Positions 52,133 to 61,435 of a stretch of DNA of 64,000 nt are shown piece after piece. Below the pieces are notes generated by a model. The model worked only from the letters and a program-made list of their open reading frames with translations, searched no databases and was not told where the DNA came from. Numbering within the stretch: position 1 is the stretch's first letter; the number at the start of each line of letters is the position of its first letter. The translations under genes were made by a program, and so were the position numbers. This DNA comes from Paenibacillus polymyxa (lineage in GTDB: Bacteria; Bacillota; Bacilli; Paenibacillales; Paenibacillaceae): NCBI RefSeq assembly GCF_018614975.1, contig NZ_JAGGNR010000018.1, forward strand, positions 124,001 through 188,000. Direction: 5' to 3'.

Positions 52133-53803
52133 CTAAAATCTTCCTGATTTGAATATCGAATAGAGCAGGAAAGCCACCATCAGAATCGCCACCAGGAAGC
52201 CAATCTCAACAACCGGAATATCCCACAGCATCGTGGACTGATGACTGATCGAAGAACCGATAATCAATCCCACCATGATGATACAAAAGGCCAGTAACAC
52301 AATACTGAAGGACAGCCGATTGCTGATCTGGTCCATTCGGCGCATGAGCGCATCCAGTTCAGGGACGCTGATCTCAAGCCTCAGCTTGCCTTTGCTGATA
52401 ATGGAGGATAGCTGCCTTAACTGCCCTGGCAGACCAATGACACTCTCGGCCATATCAGCCGCACTGCGGAACAACCGATTCTTAATTCTTCCTGGACTGA
52501 AACGTTCCTTGATCAGCTTCCGGCCAAAGGGCTCGGCCATATCTACGATACTCAGGGAAGGGTCGAGATGTTCGATTACACCTTCCATCGTCAGCAACGA
52601 TTTACCGAGCAGCAAAATATCGGCAGGCATGACCACACGGTGTCTCTGAGCTACGCCGAACAAATCATTCAACGCCTGACCCACACTAATCTTGGAAAAG
52701 GGAATATCGTAATATTTGGTACGCAACTTGTCCAAATCTACATGAAGCCCACGCAGGTCCATGTCATCTGGCATCATGCCCAATTTCTCAATCGCCCGGA
52801 TCATACTGTCCGTATCTTTGCGCATTAACCCAATAATAAGCGAAGCAAGCTGTTGTTTCATCTCATCGCTCAGACTGCCCACCATACCGAAATCTATAAA
52901 GGCAAGACGACCATCCTTCAATACCATCAGATTGCCCGGATGTGGGTCAGCGTGAAAGAAACCCTGAATAAAAATCTGATTTAATAATGAATCCACCAGC
53001 CGCTCGGCAATGTTATTCAGATCATGACCACGTCTGACCAGTTCTTCACGATCATTGAGTTTGATACCTTCGATATACTCCATAGTGAGCACTCGGGACG
53101 AAGTCTGATCCCAGTAAATGGTCGGGATTTTCACCTTGTTGTCCTGTTGATATTGCTGTGCAATCTTTTCCGTATTGCGGCCTTCGACCGTATAATCTAG
53201 TTCGGCCATCAATGCCTGAGCGTATTCCTCTACCATCTGCGGAATCTGATATTGCTTCACCCAGTCCCATCGCTTCTCGGCCATGGCTGTCAGCTCACGC
53301 AAAATATCCAGGTCACGCTGCACGATACGCGATATACCCGGCCGCTGAATCTTGATGGCTACCGATTCACCGCTTCGAAGTTTGCCCAGATGCACCTGTC
53401 CAATGCTGGCCGCAGCTACAGGGGTATCCTCGAACCGGGAAAAGATCTCCTCCAGCGGTATATCCAATTCCTGTTCCAAAATACCCCGTGCCGTCTCGGA
53501 AGAGAACGGCGGGACCTGATCCTGCAACTTCACCAGCTCACGAATGACAGACTCAGGCAATAGATCTGCCCTTGTACTTGCGAGTTGCCCCAGCTTGACG
53601 AAAGCTGGCCCCAGCTCCTGCAGCACAAGCCTGATGCGTTCACTCAGCGTTAAAGTGGTGTGTGCTTCACGCGACATCCACCGCCGTGGCAGAGCCAGCA
53701 GCTGGAACAAGCCCAACTCCTCGACCATATAACCGAAGCCATGACGCACTAGCGCCATGGCAATTTCACGGTATCTGCCGACATGTTTGATTCGCACTGC
53801 CAT
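52133..53803 (-). CDS. ubiB: UbiB/ABC1-family atypical kinase-like protein
   Basis: 556 residues with the UbiB marks: FVKLGQLASTRADLLP (KxGQ, about 67-82), AAASIGQVHLGKL (A-rich nucleotide loop), the Lys in VAIKIQRPG, MEYIEGIKLND, the catalytic FFHADPHPGNLMV and IDFGMVG. Two C-terminal membrane helices anchor it. Members bind ATP and support quinone or lipid metabolism; the exact substrate is unknown. The ATG at 53803 directly follows the TAG of the phasin-like gene, so the two are coupled. Its 3' end and terminator are duplicated 9.6 kb away. Confidence 0.93.
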   Translation of the reverse strand: MAVRIKHVGRYREIAMALVRHGFGYMVEELGLFQLLALPRRWMSREAHTTLTLSERIRLVLQELGPAFVKLGQLASTRADLLPESVIRELVKLQDQVPPFSSETARGILEQELDIPLEEIFSRFEDTPVAAASIGQVHLGKLRSGESVAIKIQRPGISRIVQRDLDILRELTAMAEKRWDWVKQYQIPQMVEEYAQALMAELDYTVEGRNTEKIAQQYQQDNKVKIPTIYWDQTSSRVLTMEYIEGIKLNDREELVRRGHDLNNIAERLVDSLLNQIFIQGFFHADPHPGNLMVLKDGRLAFIDFGMVGSLSDEMKQQLASLIIGLMRKDTDSMIRAIEKLGMMPDDMDLRGLHVDLDKLRTKYYDIPFSKISVGQALNDLFGVAQRHRVVMPADILLLGKSLLTMEGVIEHLDPSLSIVDMAEPFGRKLIKERFSPGRIKNRLFRSAADMAESVIGLPGQLRQLSSIISKGKLRLEISVPELDALMRRMDQISNRLSFSIVLLAFCIIMVGLIIGSSISHQSTMLWDIPVVEIGFLVAILMVAFLLYSIFKSGRF

Positions 53804-54184
53804 CTACTCGATCTCGTTTCCTTTGAGAGGAGGAGGAACTTCAAGTGGAGCCGGGGATTCATCAGGTTGAAGCTGTGGTGAGTTGCCCAGTTCGGCAAGT
53901 TTTTTCTCCAGGACAGCAACGCGCTGTTCCAGACTGGTCACATCACTTTCGGATGCCACACCAGCTTCCTGAAGCACTCGCTTGACCTGTTCCTGAATCA
54001 TTCTCTTGAACTGACCCTGCTCTTCATCGCCCCGTTCCATCAGGCGTTCAACCAAAGCTTTGGATTCACCGGGCGCAAGTTCCCCGCGCTTGACCAAATC
54101 ATCCACGGTTTTCTCCATTTTTTCTTTGCTTACGACAGTAAGACCAAGTCCTAACGAGATTGCCTTTTTGAACAAATCGCTCAT
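53804..54184 (-). CDS. Phasin-like coiled-coil protein (PhaF-type)
   Basis: 126 residues from ATG 54184 (MSDLFKKAISLGLG), nine bases after AGGAGG; the ATG at 54193 abuts that site and is unlikely. A short amphipathic start is followed by KEKMEKTVDDLVKRGELAPG and a coiled coil (SLEQRVAVLEKKLAELG, about 83-100) and a Pro-rich end. The pattern is that of the polyhydroxyalkanoate-synthesis-regulator/phasin family often found beside ubiB in Firmicutes. It may assist UbiB or membrane attachment. Confidence 0.8.
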   Translation of the reverse strand: MSDLFKKAISLGLGLTVVSKEKMEKTVDDLVKRGELAPGESKALVERLMERGDEEQGQFKRMIQEQVKRVLQEAGVASESDVTSLEQRVAVLEKKLAELGNSPQLQPDESPAPLEVPPPLKGNEIE

Positions 54185-54256
54185 TTTTGTCATCCTCCTC
54201 TTCGCTCTTCTCTATATTATACCCCTTATACTCCGCATGCAAAAATGTCAGTCCGA

Positions 54257-54895
54257 TCAGACGTAACGTGCAGCCCATTTGCCTGCTTGCAGAAGTAACT
54301 TGCGGTACGTTTCGTGCGCAAAAGACGGTACATGGTGACCCGGCATCAGATAAACAATACGTCCAATACCATATCGATGCGCCCAAACCGCAGGCTTGGG
54401 TCCATCTTCGGATTGATATTCCAGCAAAATCTTCGTTTCGGCAAAAGAACCAAACTCGAACTCATAAGGTTCTTCTTCCATCGTGAAACTCGAAATGCCC
54501 TCCGTCACGGGATGGCTTGCCTCCGTTACAGTGAACTCAAGTGGTGCATACGCCGGATGATGCAGGAACTTGGCACCGATCATCTGTTTGAGTTCATAAC
54601 GATTCTGGAGCGAAATGCCGTTATGTATGATGACCAGTCCACCTCCATTACTCACATAGGACAACAAACCTGCTGTCTGCTGTGGAGAGACTTTACCTTT
54701 CCAATCGTCCATGTATGAGATACATACATCAAACCCCGTTATATTTTCTTGCAGCAGCATATTCCGATTCTCACTGCACTGCACAGTCATAGTATCATGG
54801 AAAATTCGGCTAATCTCTGCATCTACACCCTGAAGCGGGTGCCAGTCCGGATGTGTATAATCGCCAAGTAACAATGCTTTTTTACGTTGATCCAT
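54257..54895 (-). CDS. ThuA-like domain protein
   Basis: 212 residues; AAGGAG before ATG 54895. The class I glutamine-amidotransferase-like fold of ThuA proteins is seen in FDVCISYMDD, LLSYVSNGGGLVIIHNG, HPVTEGISSF and GRIVYLMPGHHV. ThuA proteins are linked to sugar (trehalose) use, but the enzymatic reaction here is unknown. It lies 44 bp after the dehydrogenase gene. Confidence 0.87.
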   Translation of the reverse strand: MDQRKKALLLGDYTHPDWHPLQGVDAEISRIFHDTMTVQCSENRNMLLQENITGFDVCISYMDDWKGKVSPQQTAGLLSYVSNGGGLVIIHNGISLQNRYELKQMIGAKFLHHPAYAPLEFTVTEASHPVTEGISSFTMEEEPYEFEFGSFAETKILLEYQSEDGPKPAVWAHRYGIGRIVYLMPGHHVPSFAHETYRKLLLQAGKWAARYV

Positions 54896-54938
54896 TCAAT
54901 CAATCTCCTTTCTTGTTCACCTCACTGTATAAAACCAA

Positions 54939-55661
54939 CTACCAGGGGAGCTTCTCTCCCTTGTAGTCCACATATGCGGGCTGATCTCCTTTAAATTGTT
55001 CATGGCGGTCGATAAGTACTGCGATATGCTGTGCAGATTGCTCGGGCGTGAGATCCGCTGAAGCATCCAATTCACCCCGCATATAACTCTGTACCCAACC
55101 GGGATGCACAAGCATCACTTGTCCGCCTTCATCCTTCAGACCATTGTGCACAAGACGGGCCTGCATGTTCAAAGCAGCTTTGGACATACAATAGGCAAAC
55201 CACCCATCCCGACTGCATTGTTCTATACTTCCAGCCTCGGAAGAGATATTAACAATCAGCTTGACCTGTCCTTGATGAAGGAGGGGTAACAGGGAATGAG
55301 TCACACGCAGTGTACCTAAGGTGTTCACATTAAATACTTCAGCCATCTCCGCCATATTCAACGGCCCGCGGATATGATCCGTAATACTCCCTAGTATAGC
55401 CGCATTATTGATCAGCATATCCAGATGATTCGTATCCAGCTTCAACGTCTCCGTGAACAGAGCTACCGACAGGTCGTCCGCAATATCCAATTCGATGGCG
55501 CGCAGATGGTCAGGATATCCTTCTGCAAGCCTACGAATTCCCTCTGAATCTTCCACGTCCAGACCGGCCGCATACACAAAATAACCTCTCTTCAGCATCT
55601 GTGCCGTCAAAGCGAGTCCCAACCCCCGGGCAGCTCCCGTTACACATGCGGTTCTCATCAT
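54939..55661 (-). CDS. Short-chain dehydrogenase/reductase
   Basis: 240 residues. The start is ATG 55661 (MMRTACVTGAARGLGLAL), with GGGAGGG upstream; the frame to 55679 is not needed. The cofactor motif TGAARGLGLA (TGxxxGxG), NNAAILG, the Ser in NISSEAGSIEQ and the catalytic YCMSKAALN are present. Substrate unknown. It lies about 150 bp past the cobalamin operon end, with no clear terminator between. Confidence 0.92.
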   Translation of the reverse strand: MMRTACVTGAARGLGLALTAQMLKRGYFVYAAGLDVEDSEGIRRLAEGYPDHLRAIELDIADDLSVALFTETLKLDTNHLDMLINNAAILGSITDHIRGPLNMAEMAEVFNVNTLGTLRVTHSLLPLLHQGQVKLIVNISSEAGSIEQCSRDGWFAYCMSKAALNMQARLVHNGLKDEGGQVMLVHPGWVQSYMRGELDASADLTPEQSAQHIAVLIDRHEQFKGDQPAYVDYKGEKLPW

Positions 55662-55814
55662 GATGTCCCTCCCTCGCATAATGATTCTGTCTTTTATTCA
55701 TTCCACATATTCATCTGAAAACCTTTAATTCAGAATGGGATCGCCAACTTTACGACCAAAGACTCATGAGGTAAAAGCGAGATTAGAGCCATTCTGCTTA
55801 TTGAATTGAGCTGT

Positions 55815-57401
55815 TTATTGCTCTGTTATTATTCGTGACCCATATCGCTCCTGCCGATAGGCTAAACAATGCTCCACCCATCTTCGAGCGGCCGACGGGT
55901 AAGAGCCCAGATGAATGTGTGTATACCCCGCCACGATGTTGCCTGCAGCATACCCTTCTTGCTTCAGGCCACGTAACCCCTTGGTCTCATACGCATAAGG
56001 GATCGTTTCTTCATCACGATAGGTCATCGTGGAATAATGAAATTCATGCCCCCGAAGCACTTCACCCTTTTTCAGCAAAAAGGAATCCTGAACGCTTCTC
56101 GCTTCACGATAACCAAGCGCAGCTCGCTTCTTCTGCATCTGCACCTGTGCGGGGATAATACCCGCCATGTTGAAAGTAACGCCCTCACGGTCGGTCAACG
56201 TTTCCCCGAGCACCATGTAGCCGCCACACTCGGCAAATAAAGGCATGTTCGATTGTGCCGCCTGTCGAAGTCCCTCCAAGAACCCTTGGTTACCGGCAAT
56301 CTCTGCTGCAAATTCTTCAGGAAATCCGCCGCCCAAATAGATGCCATCCGAATCAACAGGAATAGGATCACCAGCGAGTGGACTGAAGTATTGCAATCGT
56401 GCCCCGGCTGCTTCGAGCAGTTCGAGATTATCGGGATAATAGAAATTGAATGCCGCGTCCCGCGCAACTGCGATGACAGGACGTGCATCCTCAGCAACAT
56501 ATGCATCATAAGCGATTGTCTCTGCATCTGAATGGAGATCGGATTGTGAGTCTTGATCCACAGGAGATGAAGTATATACTGTACTCATCGCATAGGCAAC
56601 ACCTTCAACTTTTGTAGCTTCTGGTGCGCCAAACAAATGGGCAGAATCTGTGTTTGCCTCTGCAAAGCTCACATCTGGTCGTTTGAAAGGCGGGGCGCTT
56701 GCTGCCAGATCCAGCAGAAGATCCAGATCAGTGCCTTCCATGAGCACATCGGCTGCACGTTGGAATAAGGGTTCCAGTTCACCGCGCTCGATGGCAGGCA
56801 CCAGTCCCAGATGTCTCTCGGGTATGGACATGTCCTCGTCCCGCTTCAGCCAGCCAGCCACAGGAATGCCGCACATCTGCTCTATGGCTTTTTTTACAAT
56901 GGTATAATGACCCGCACTTCCACAACGGTTGACGATCACTCCGGCAATATTTAATTCAGGCTCCAGCTGTTGAAAACCCAGGACAATCGCGGCCGCACTG
57001 CGAGCCATGCTACGTACGTCCACAACCAGGATCACAGGGGTCTGCGTGACCAGAGCCATCTCTGCAGTTGAGCCTGTATTGCTGAGCGGATCTTTGCCAT
57101 CGTAGAGGCCCATCACACCTTCAATAATGGAAATATCATGTCCCTCCGATGCCTTCTCGAACGTATCTCTCACATACTCTGGCGATGTCATCCATGCATC
57201 CAGATTACGTGACGTTCTGCCCGTGACAGCGCTATGGTATGTAGGATCAATATAGTCCGGGCCGCATTTGAACCCTTGTACACTCAAACCACGCTGAGCG
57301 AGTGCTCTCATCAGTCCCAAGGTTACTGTCGTTTTTCCTGCACCACTTCCGGTGCCTGCAATGATCAGTCGGGGTCTGGCGTTACGATCTGAAATGGTCA
57401 T
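55815..57401 (-). CDS. cbiA: Cobyrinic acid a,c-diamide synthase
   Basis: About 528 residues; ATG 57401 (MTISDRNARP) is chosen because AAAGGTGG lies 8 bases upstream. The ATP-dependent dethiobiotin-synthetase-like domain has LIIAGTGSGAGKTTVTLGLM at the start. The C-terminal glutamine amidotransferase domain has the nucleophile Cys in LFAECGGYMVLG and the late His in GYTHIHLGS. A polar linker (about 250-300) joins them. It amidates the a and c side chains of (co)cobyrinate with ATP and glutamine. Last cobalamin gene in the operon. Confidence 0.94.
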   Translation of the reverse strand: MTISDRNARPRLIIAGTGSGAGKTTVTLGLMRALAQRGLSVQGFKCGPDYIDPTYHSAVTGRTSRNLDAWMTSPEYVRDTFEKASEGHDISIIEGVMGLYDGKDPLSNTGSTAEMALVTQTPVILVVDVRSMARSAAAIVLGFQQLEPELNIAGVIVNRCGSAGHYTIVKKAIEQMCGIPVAGWLKRDEDMSIPERHLGLVPAIERGELEPLFQRAADVLMEGTDLDLLLDLAASAPPFKRPDVSFAEANTDSAHLFGAPEATKVEGVAYAMSTVYTSSPVDQDSQSDLHSDAETIAYDAYVAEDARPVIAVARDAAFNFYYPDNLELLEAAGARLQYFSPLAGDPIPVDSDGIYLGGGFPEEFAAEIAGNQGFLEGLRQAAQSNMPLFAECGGYMVLGETLTDREGVTFNMAGIIPAQVQMQKKRAALGYREARSVQDSFLLKKGEVLRGHEFHYSTMTYRDEETIPYAYETKGLRGLKQEGYAAGNIVAGYTHIHLGSYPSAARRWVEHCLAYRQERYGSRIITEQ

Positions 57402-57473
57402 TGTCATTTCCACCTTTTCTTCGAGATAACAAAACCGCATCATATAACGATGCGGTCAAGATTAATGCATACT

Positions 57474-58562
57474 CTACTCAAATGAAACGCGTGCTACGGA
57501 GATCGTCAGATTACCGCTCTTTTTCTTCTCCAGCAGCCAATGGTCGGCTCCCGAGGAGAGCAATGCCGCAGGTTCACTTACGCCATATGCTCCCGTATAT
57601 TTGAATACTGTCTCCGAAGGATTGGCAAGCTTCACTGTATTCAGTTCCGCAGGGGTGTAGGTCACGAGTTCCCAGCCGTATTTGGCACAGAGCGCCAACA
57701 GGCCTTCTTCATCCTTTTTCAGATCAATCGTGGCGATGTTGCGCACACTCTTCACGGAGAGGGATAACTCCTCCAAGGTAGCGAGGACTTCCTGCTCCAA
57801 TTCCTCTACAGCTGTGCCGCGATTGCAGCCCATGCCGAGCACGAGGCTTTTCGGGCGATACAGTACGCCACTCGTGAGAAATCGTTCCTCTTCTTCTGCC
57901 GAAAGCAGGCGGTCACTGACGACAAGCGCAGCGTTGAACGGGAATGATTCCGTTTCCTCCAAACGGCTGAAAACACGGATATGATCCGGCACGGGTTTGT
58001 TATATTTCCACCAGTTCCGCTCCCCAGTCTCCTGAATGAGAGCTACAGGCTCTTCATTCACAACAGCCGCACTGACAGGTGTCGCCTTGTCGAAGCTGTC
58101 TACGATCCAACCCAACTCCCGGCCAAACATGTCCACCGGAATGGTGCCCTGCACGTCTGAGGCTGTCGTGATGACAGCACGTGAGCCAAGTACTTCCGCG
58201 ACCTGACGAGTTAACTCATTCGCCCCGCCGAGGTGACCAGACAGCACGCTGATGACATTTTCGCCGCGGTCATCAATGACCAGTACGGCAGGATCAACTT
58301 TTTTGTCCACCAGGATCGGAGCAATCATCCGCACAACTGCACCCAGTGAGATAAACAGAATGATGCCATTATATCGTTTGAACAAATCAGGCAAAATCAG
58401 CTTCACCGAACCTTCGAACAGCTCATAACCCAACTGCTCTTCATCCCCGCGTTCAAACTTGCTCATATAATAGACATCGGTGCCCTGGAACTGCCCTGCC
58501 AGATTACGTACCATCTCCACACCATGTTTCGTGATGGCAACGGCTGCAAACGGATTACTCAC
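57474..58562 (-). CDS. cbiG: Cobalt-precorrin-5A hydrolase CbiG
   Basis: 362 residues. A GTG start at 58562 overlaps the end of cbiF by 8 bp, with GGGAG 9 bases upstream. The N-terminal part has IILFISLGAVVRMIAPIL and VISVLSGHLGGANELTRQVA. The C-terminal CbiG domain begins LVLGMGCNRGTAVEELE. It opens the delta-lactone of cobalt-precorrin-5A and releases acetaldehyde, a step unique to the anaerobic (early cobalt) route. Confidence 0.94.
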   Translation of the reverse strand: MSNPFAAVAITKHGVEMVRNLAGQFQGTDVYYMSKFERGDEEQLGYELFEGSVKLILPDLFKRYNGIILFISLGAVVRMIAPILVDKKVDPAVLVIDDRGENVISVLSGHLGGANELTRQVAEVLGSRAVITTASDVQGTIPVDMFGRELGWIVDSFDKATPVSAAVVNEEPVALIQETGERNWWKYNKPVPDHIRVFSRLEETESFPFNAALVVSDRLLSAEEEERFLTSGVLYRPKSLVLGMGCNRGTAVEELEQEVLATLEELSLSVKSVRNIATIDLKKDEEGLLALCAKYGWELVTYTPAELNTVKLANPSETVFKYTGAYGVSEPAALLSSGADHWLLEKKKSGNLTISVARVSFE

Positions 58563-59352
58563 CGGCCTTCACTCCCTTGCGATAGCCATGAGTGAAGGAT
58601 TTATCGTACAGCTTGGAGCGGTGTGCATCCCTGTTCACGAGATCGGGGTCGAGCGCCCAGCCTGCCAGAATCATCGCATGCATTGTAATGCCAGCGGCGC
58701 GCAGATCCGCTGCCAGGTTGGCAAGCGTGGTCCGTACAATCTTCTGATCAGGCCATGTTGCCCGCTGCACAACTGCCACCGGTGTATCTTCGCTCCAACC
58801 TGCGGCCAGGAATTCAACCACGACTTTTTTCGCCAAAGTTGCACTCAGGAAAAGCGCCACCGTACAGTGATGGGATGCCAGATCACGTAATTTTTCCCGT
58901 TCAGGTACAGGGGTGCGACCTTCTGCACGCGTCAAAATTACGGTCTGTGTCAGTTCTGGTACAGTAAGTTCAGCCCCCAATGCAGCTGCCGAAGCAAAGA
59001 CCGAACTGACACCCGGAATGATCTCATATTCCACGCCCTGCTGTTTCAGCAGGACCATTTGTTCCAGAATCGCGCCGTACATCGCCGGATCACCCGTATG
59101 CACACGGGCCACGCTCCGTCCTGCACGAGTCGCTTCACACATCAGCTCAACCTGACGTTCCAGATCCATGCCAGAGCTTTGCAGCACTTCTGCTTCAGGC
59201 TTTGCGGTCGCAATCAGTTCATCATTCACAAGGGAATCCGTATACAGCACCAGATCCGCGCTCTTCAAAATGTTCGAGCCCTTCACCGTAATTAGCTCCG
59301 GGTCACCCGGGCCTGCACCTACGATGTAGACTTTCGCTTCCAATGTCTTCAT
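58555..59352 (-). CDS. cbiF: Cobalt-precorrin-4 C11-methyltransferase (CbiF/CobM)
   Basis: 265 residues. The SAM-binding start KVYIVGAGPGDPELITVKG, the loop RVHTGDPAMYGAILEQM and PGVSSVFASAAALGAELT are typical of CobM/CbiF. The ATG overlaps the cbiL TGA (ATGA), so translation is coupled. It methylates C-11 of the corrin ring. Confidence 0.94.
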   Translation of the reverse strand: MKTLEAKVYIVGAGPGDPELITVKGSNILKSADLVLYTDSLVNDELIATAKPEAEVLQSSGMDLERQVELMCEATRAGRSVARVHTGDPAMYGAILEQMVLLKQQGVEYEIIPGVSSVFASAAALGAELTVPELTQTVILTRAEGRTPVPEREKLRDLASHHCTVALFLSATLAKKVVVEFLAAGWSEDTPVAVVQRATWPDQKIVRTTLANLAADLRAAGITMHAMILAGWALDPDLVNRDAHRSKLYDKSFTHGYRKGVKAGE

Positions 59353-60071
59353 TTGCTCACCACCATCAGGCTCAGATATTCAAGCTCCTGTCCTTTCAGT
59401 TCACGGGCATCACGCCAGACGAGTTCATATGGAGAAGTGACTTTGGTTACAACCGACGCTTTGCCGCCGAGTCCCATCTCGTCCAGCAATTCAAGCATCG
59501 GGTCAAGCACCTTCGCCACCTTGATAAATACAATCGTATCATGATGCTCAATCGCCTGCCGCATCGCTTCTTTATCTGCCGTAGCCGGAATAATACCCAC
59601 CTGTTCGTCTCCGTCTGCCAGATGAATATCCAGCGCTGCCGCTGCACCCAACACGGATGAGATGCCTGGGATCGAACGAATCGGCACTTCAGGATGCAGT
59701 TCTCGCATCAGCCGAGCCAGATGAATAAATGTGCTGTACAGGTTCGGATCACCCTCGGTTACAAAGGCCACATCCTTGCCTTCCTTGAGCGCACCCCAGC
59801 ATGCTTCAACGGTCTTGCCCCACTCACGTTCGAGCACCACCGGGTCCTTGGTCATTGGGAAGATCAGGCCAAGCATCTCTTTTTCTTCCGGGTTCACATA
59901 CAGTTCCACAATCTCGTGGGCGTACGATTTACCGCCTTTGCGCTTCTTCGGGTAAGCGACCACGGGACATTCCCGGATCATCCGGTACGCCTTCACGGTA
60001 ATCAGCTCCGGGTCTCCCGGCCCGACACCCACGCCATACAGCGTACCTACTGTTTTACCGCTCAACGACAC
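59349..60071 (-). CDS. cbiL: Cobalt-factor II C20-methyltransferase (CbiL/CobI)
   Basis: 240 residues from GTG 60071, the only start-type codon between the previous in-frame stop and the fold; its ribosome site is weak. TLYGVGVGPGDPELITVKAYR, FVTEGDPNLYSTFIHL and RSIPGISSVLGAAAALDI mark the C20-methyltransferase. It lies 80 bp past cbiET. Confidence 0.93.
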   Translation of the reverse strand: MSLSGKTVGTLYGVGVGPGDPELITVKAYRMIRECPVVAYPKKRKGGKSYAHEIVELYVNPEEKEMLGLIFPMTKDPVVLEREWGKTVEACWGALKEGKDVAFVTEGDPNLYSTFIHLARLMRELHPEVPIRSIPGISSVLGAAAALDIHLADGDEQVGIIPATADKEAMRQAIEHHDTIVFIKVAKVLDPMLELLDEMGLGGKASVVTKVTSPYELVWRDARELKGQELEYLSLMVVSK

Positions 60072-60151
60072 ATCTGTATCTGTAATTTCCCATGTCGTAT
60101 TTCCTGTTGTTGTGCTGATGCCATTCTCCCCCTTGTTCGTTCATTCAAAAA

Positions 60152-61435
60152 TCACTCTGCTCCGTCTGTGGATTCCGCTTCTTCGGTTATTGTGTGCTGT
60201 CCTGTAATCACGTAAATCGGATTCAATCCGTCAAAACGGGTCATGTTCAGGATCGGCTTGCTGCGCGCCGTCTGAAGTAACGTCACGGAGGCAATCAGGC
60301 CTGCTTCGCGCATGGCCTTCATGCTGTCATGCAGCGTCTCGATGGTCGCTGCATTCACCACAATGCGTCCCTCCGGGCACAGCCGGGACGCACACAGGGC
60401 GATCAGTTGCGCGAGTTCGCCGCCGCTGCCGCCAATGAACACCGCATCCGGATTCGGCAGTTCGTCCAGCCCTGCTGGTGCTTTCGCATGAAGGACGGTG
60501 AAGTCTGTCCGGAATTTGATCCGGTTGGCCTCGATGTTCACGAGGTCACCTTCGTTTTTTTCGATGGCGAAGATCTGGCCCCGCGGCGCCAGTCGCGTGC
60601 ACTCCACCGCCACCGATCCTGAACCTGCGCCGATATCCCACACGATGCTGTCCTCGCCCAGTTTCAGCTCGGCCAAGCTGAACGCACGGACTTCACGCTT
60701 GGTGATGAGGCCCTTTTCGGGTTTGCGCTGATGGAATTCCTCGTCGGCAAAACCGAATCCCCGGCGCGGCGCAGGTGCATCCTTCCGGCGTAGCAAAATC
60801 ACGACATTCAGCGGGCTGCATTCTGCTGCCGCCAGCTCGCCAAGGGTGTAATGGCGGGCACGCTCCTCTGCCCCGCCCAGGTTCTCGGCAACGTAGGCAT
60901 CATACTCGGTCATGCCGAACTGTTGCAGATAAGCCCCGATCGCAGCGGGGCTGTTATGCTCGTCCGTGAGCAGCGCAATTTTGGCTTTGCCATCAATGCG
61001 CTGTGCCAGGCCCTTGAGCGGGCGTCCGTGCACGCTTTCGAGCACGGCATCATGCCAGCTCTCGCCAAGCTGGGCAAATGCCAGCTGCAGCGAACTGAGA
61101 TTAGGCCGGATCTCCAGTAGATCCGGGCCTAATTTGCGCGCTAGATACCCGGCTATGCCGTAGAACAGCGGGTCTCCCGAGGCAAGCACAACAACGTTGT
61201 GTGTGGCCTGTAACGCTTTTATTTTCACAACCAGATCGCTTAAACCGCTCTTAATCGCTAACTTTTCACCCGCAAATGCCGGGAAATATTGTAGCTGGCG
61301 CTCTCCGCCAACAAGTACATCTGCCTCCTGAATGAGATTCAGGCTCTCCGTTGTTAATCCTGCCACGCCTTCTTCACCCACGCCGATAATGCGGATTTTA
61401 CGATTCTTTGCTCCAGTTGCTGTCTTCGAGTTCAC
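60152..61435 (-). CDS. cbiET: Fused cobalt-precorrin-7 C5- and C15-methyltransferase/decarboxylase (CbiET/CobL)
   Basis: 427 residues. The CbiE half (about 1-215) starts IRIIGVGEEGVAGLTTESL and has VVVLASGDPLFYGIAGYL. The CbiT half (about 235-410) has KREVRAFSLAELKLGEDSIV, WDIGAGSGSVAVECTRLAP and PDAVFIGGSGGEL. A GTG start at 61435 lies inside cbiD (38-bp overlap), with GGAGG 10 bases upstream. The fusion carries out both methylations and the C12 acetate decarboxylation. Confidence 0.94.
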   Translation of the reverse strand: MNSKTATGAKNRKIRIIGVGEEGVAGLTTESLNLIQEADVLVGGERQLQYFPAFAGEKLAIKSGLSDLVVKIKALQATHNVVVLASGDPLFYGIAGYLARKLGPDLLEIRPNLSSLQLAFAQLGESWHDAVLESVHGRPLKGLAQRIDGKAKIALLTDEHNSPAAIGAYLQQFGMTEYDAYVAENLGGAEERARHYTLGELAAAECSPLNVVILLRRKDAPAPRRGFGFADEEFHQRKPEKGLITKREVRAFSLAELKLGEDSIVWDIGAGSGSVAVECTRLAPRGQIFAIEKNEGDLVNIEANRIKFRTDFTVLHAKAPAGLDELPNPDAVFIGGSGGELAQLIALCASRLCPEGRIVVNAATIETLHDSMKAMREAGLIASVTLLQTARSKPILNMTRFDGLNPIYVITGQHTITEEAESTDGAE

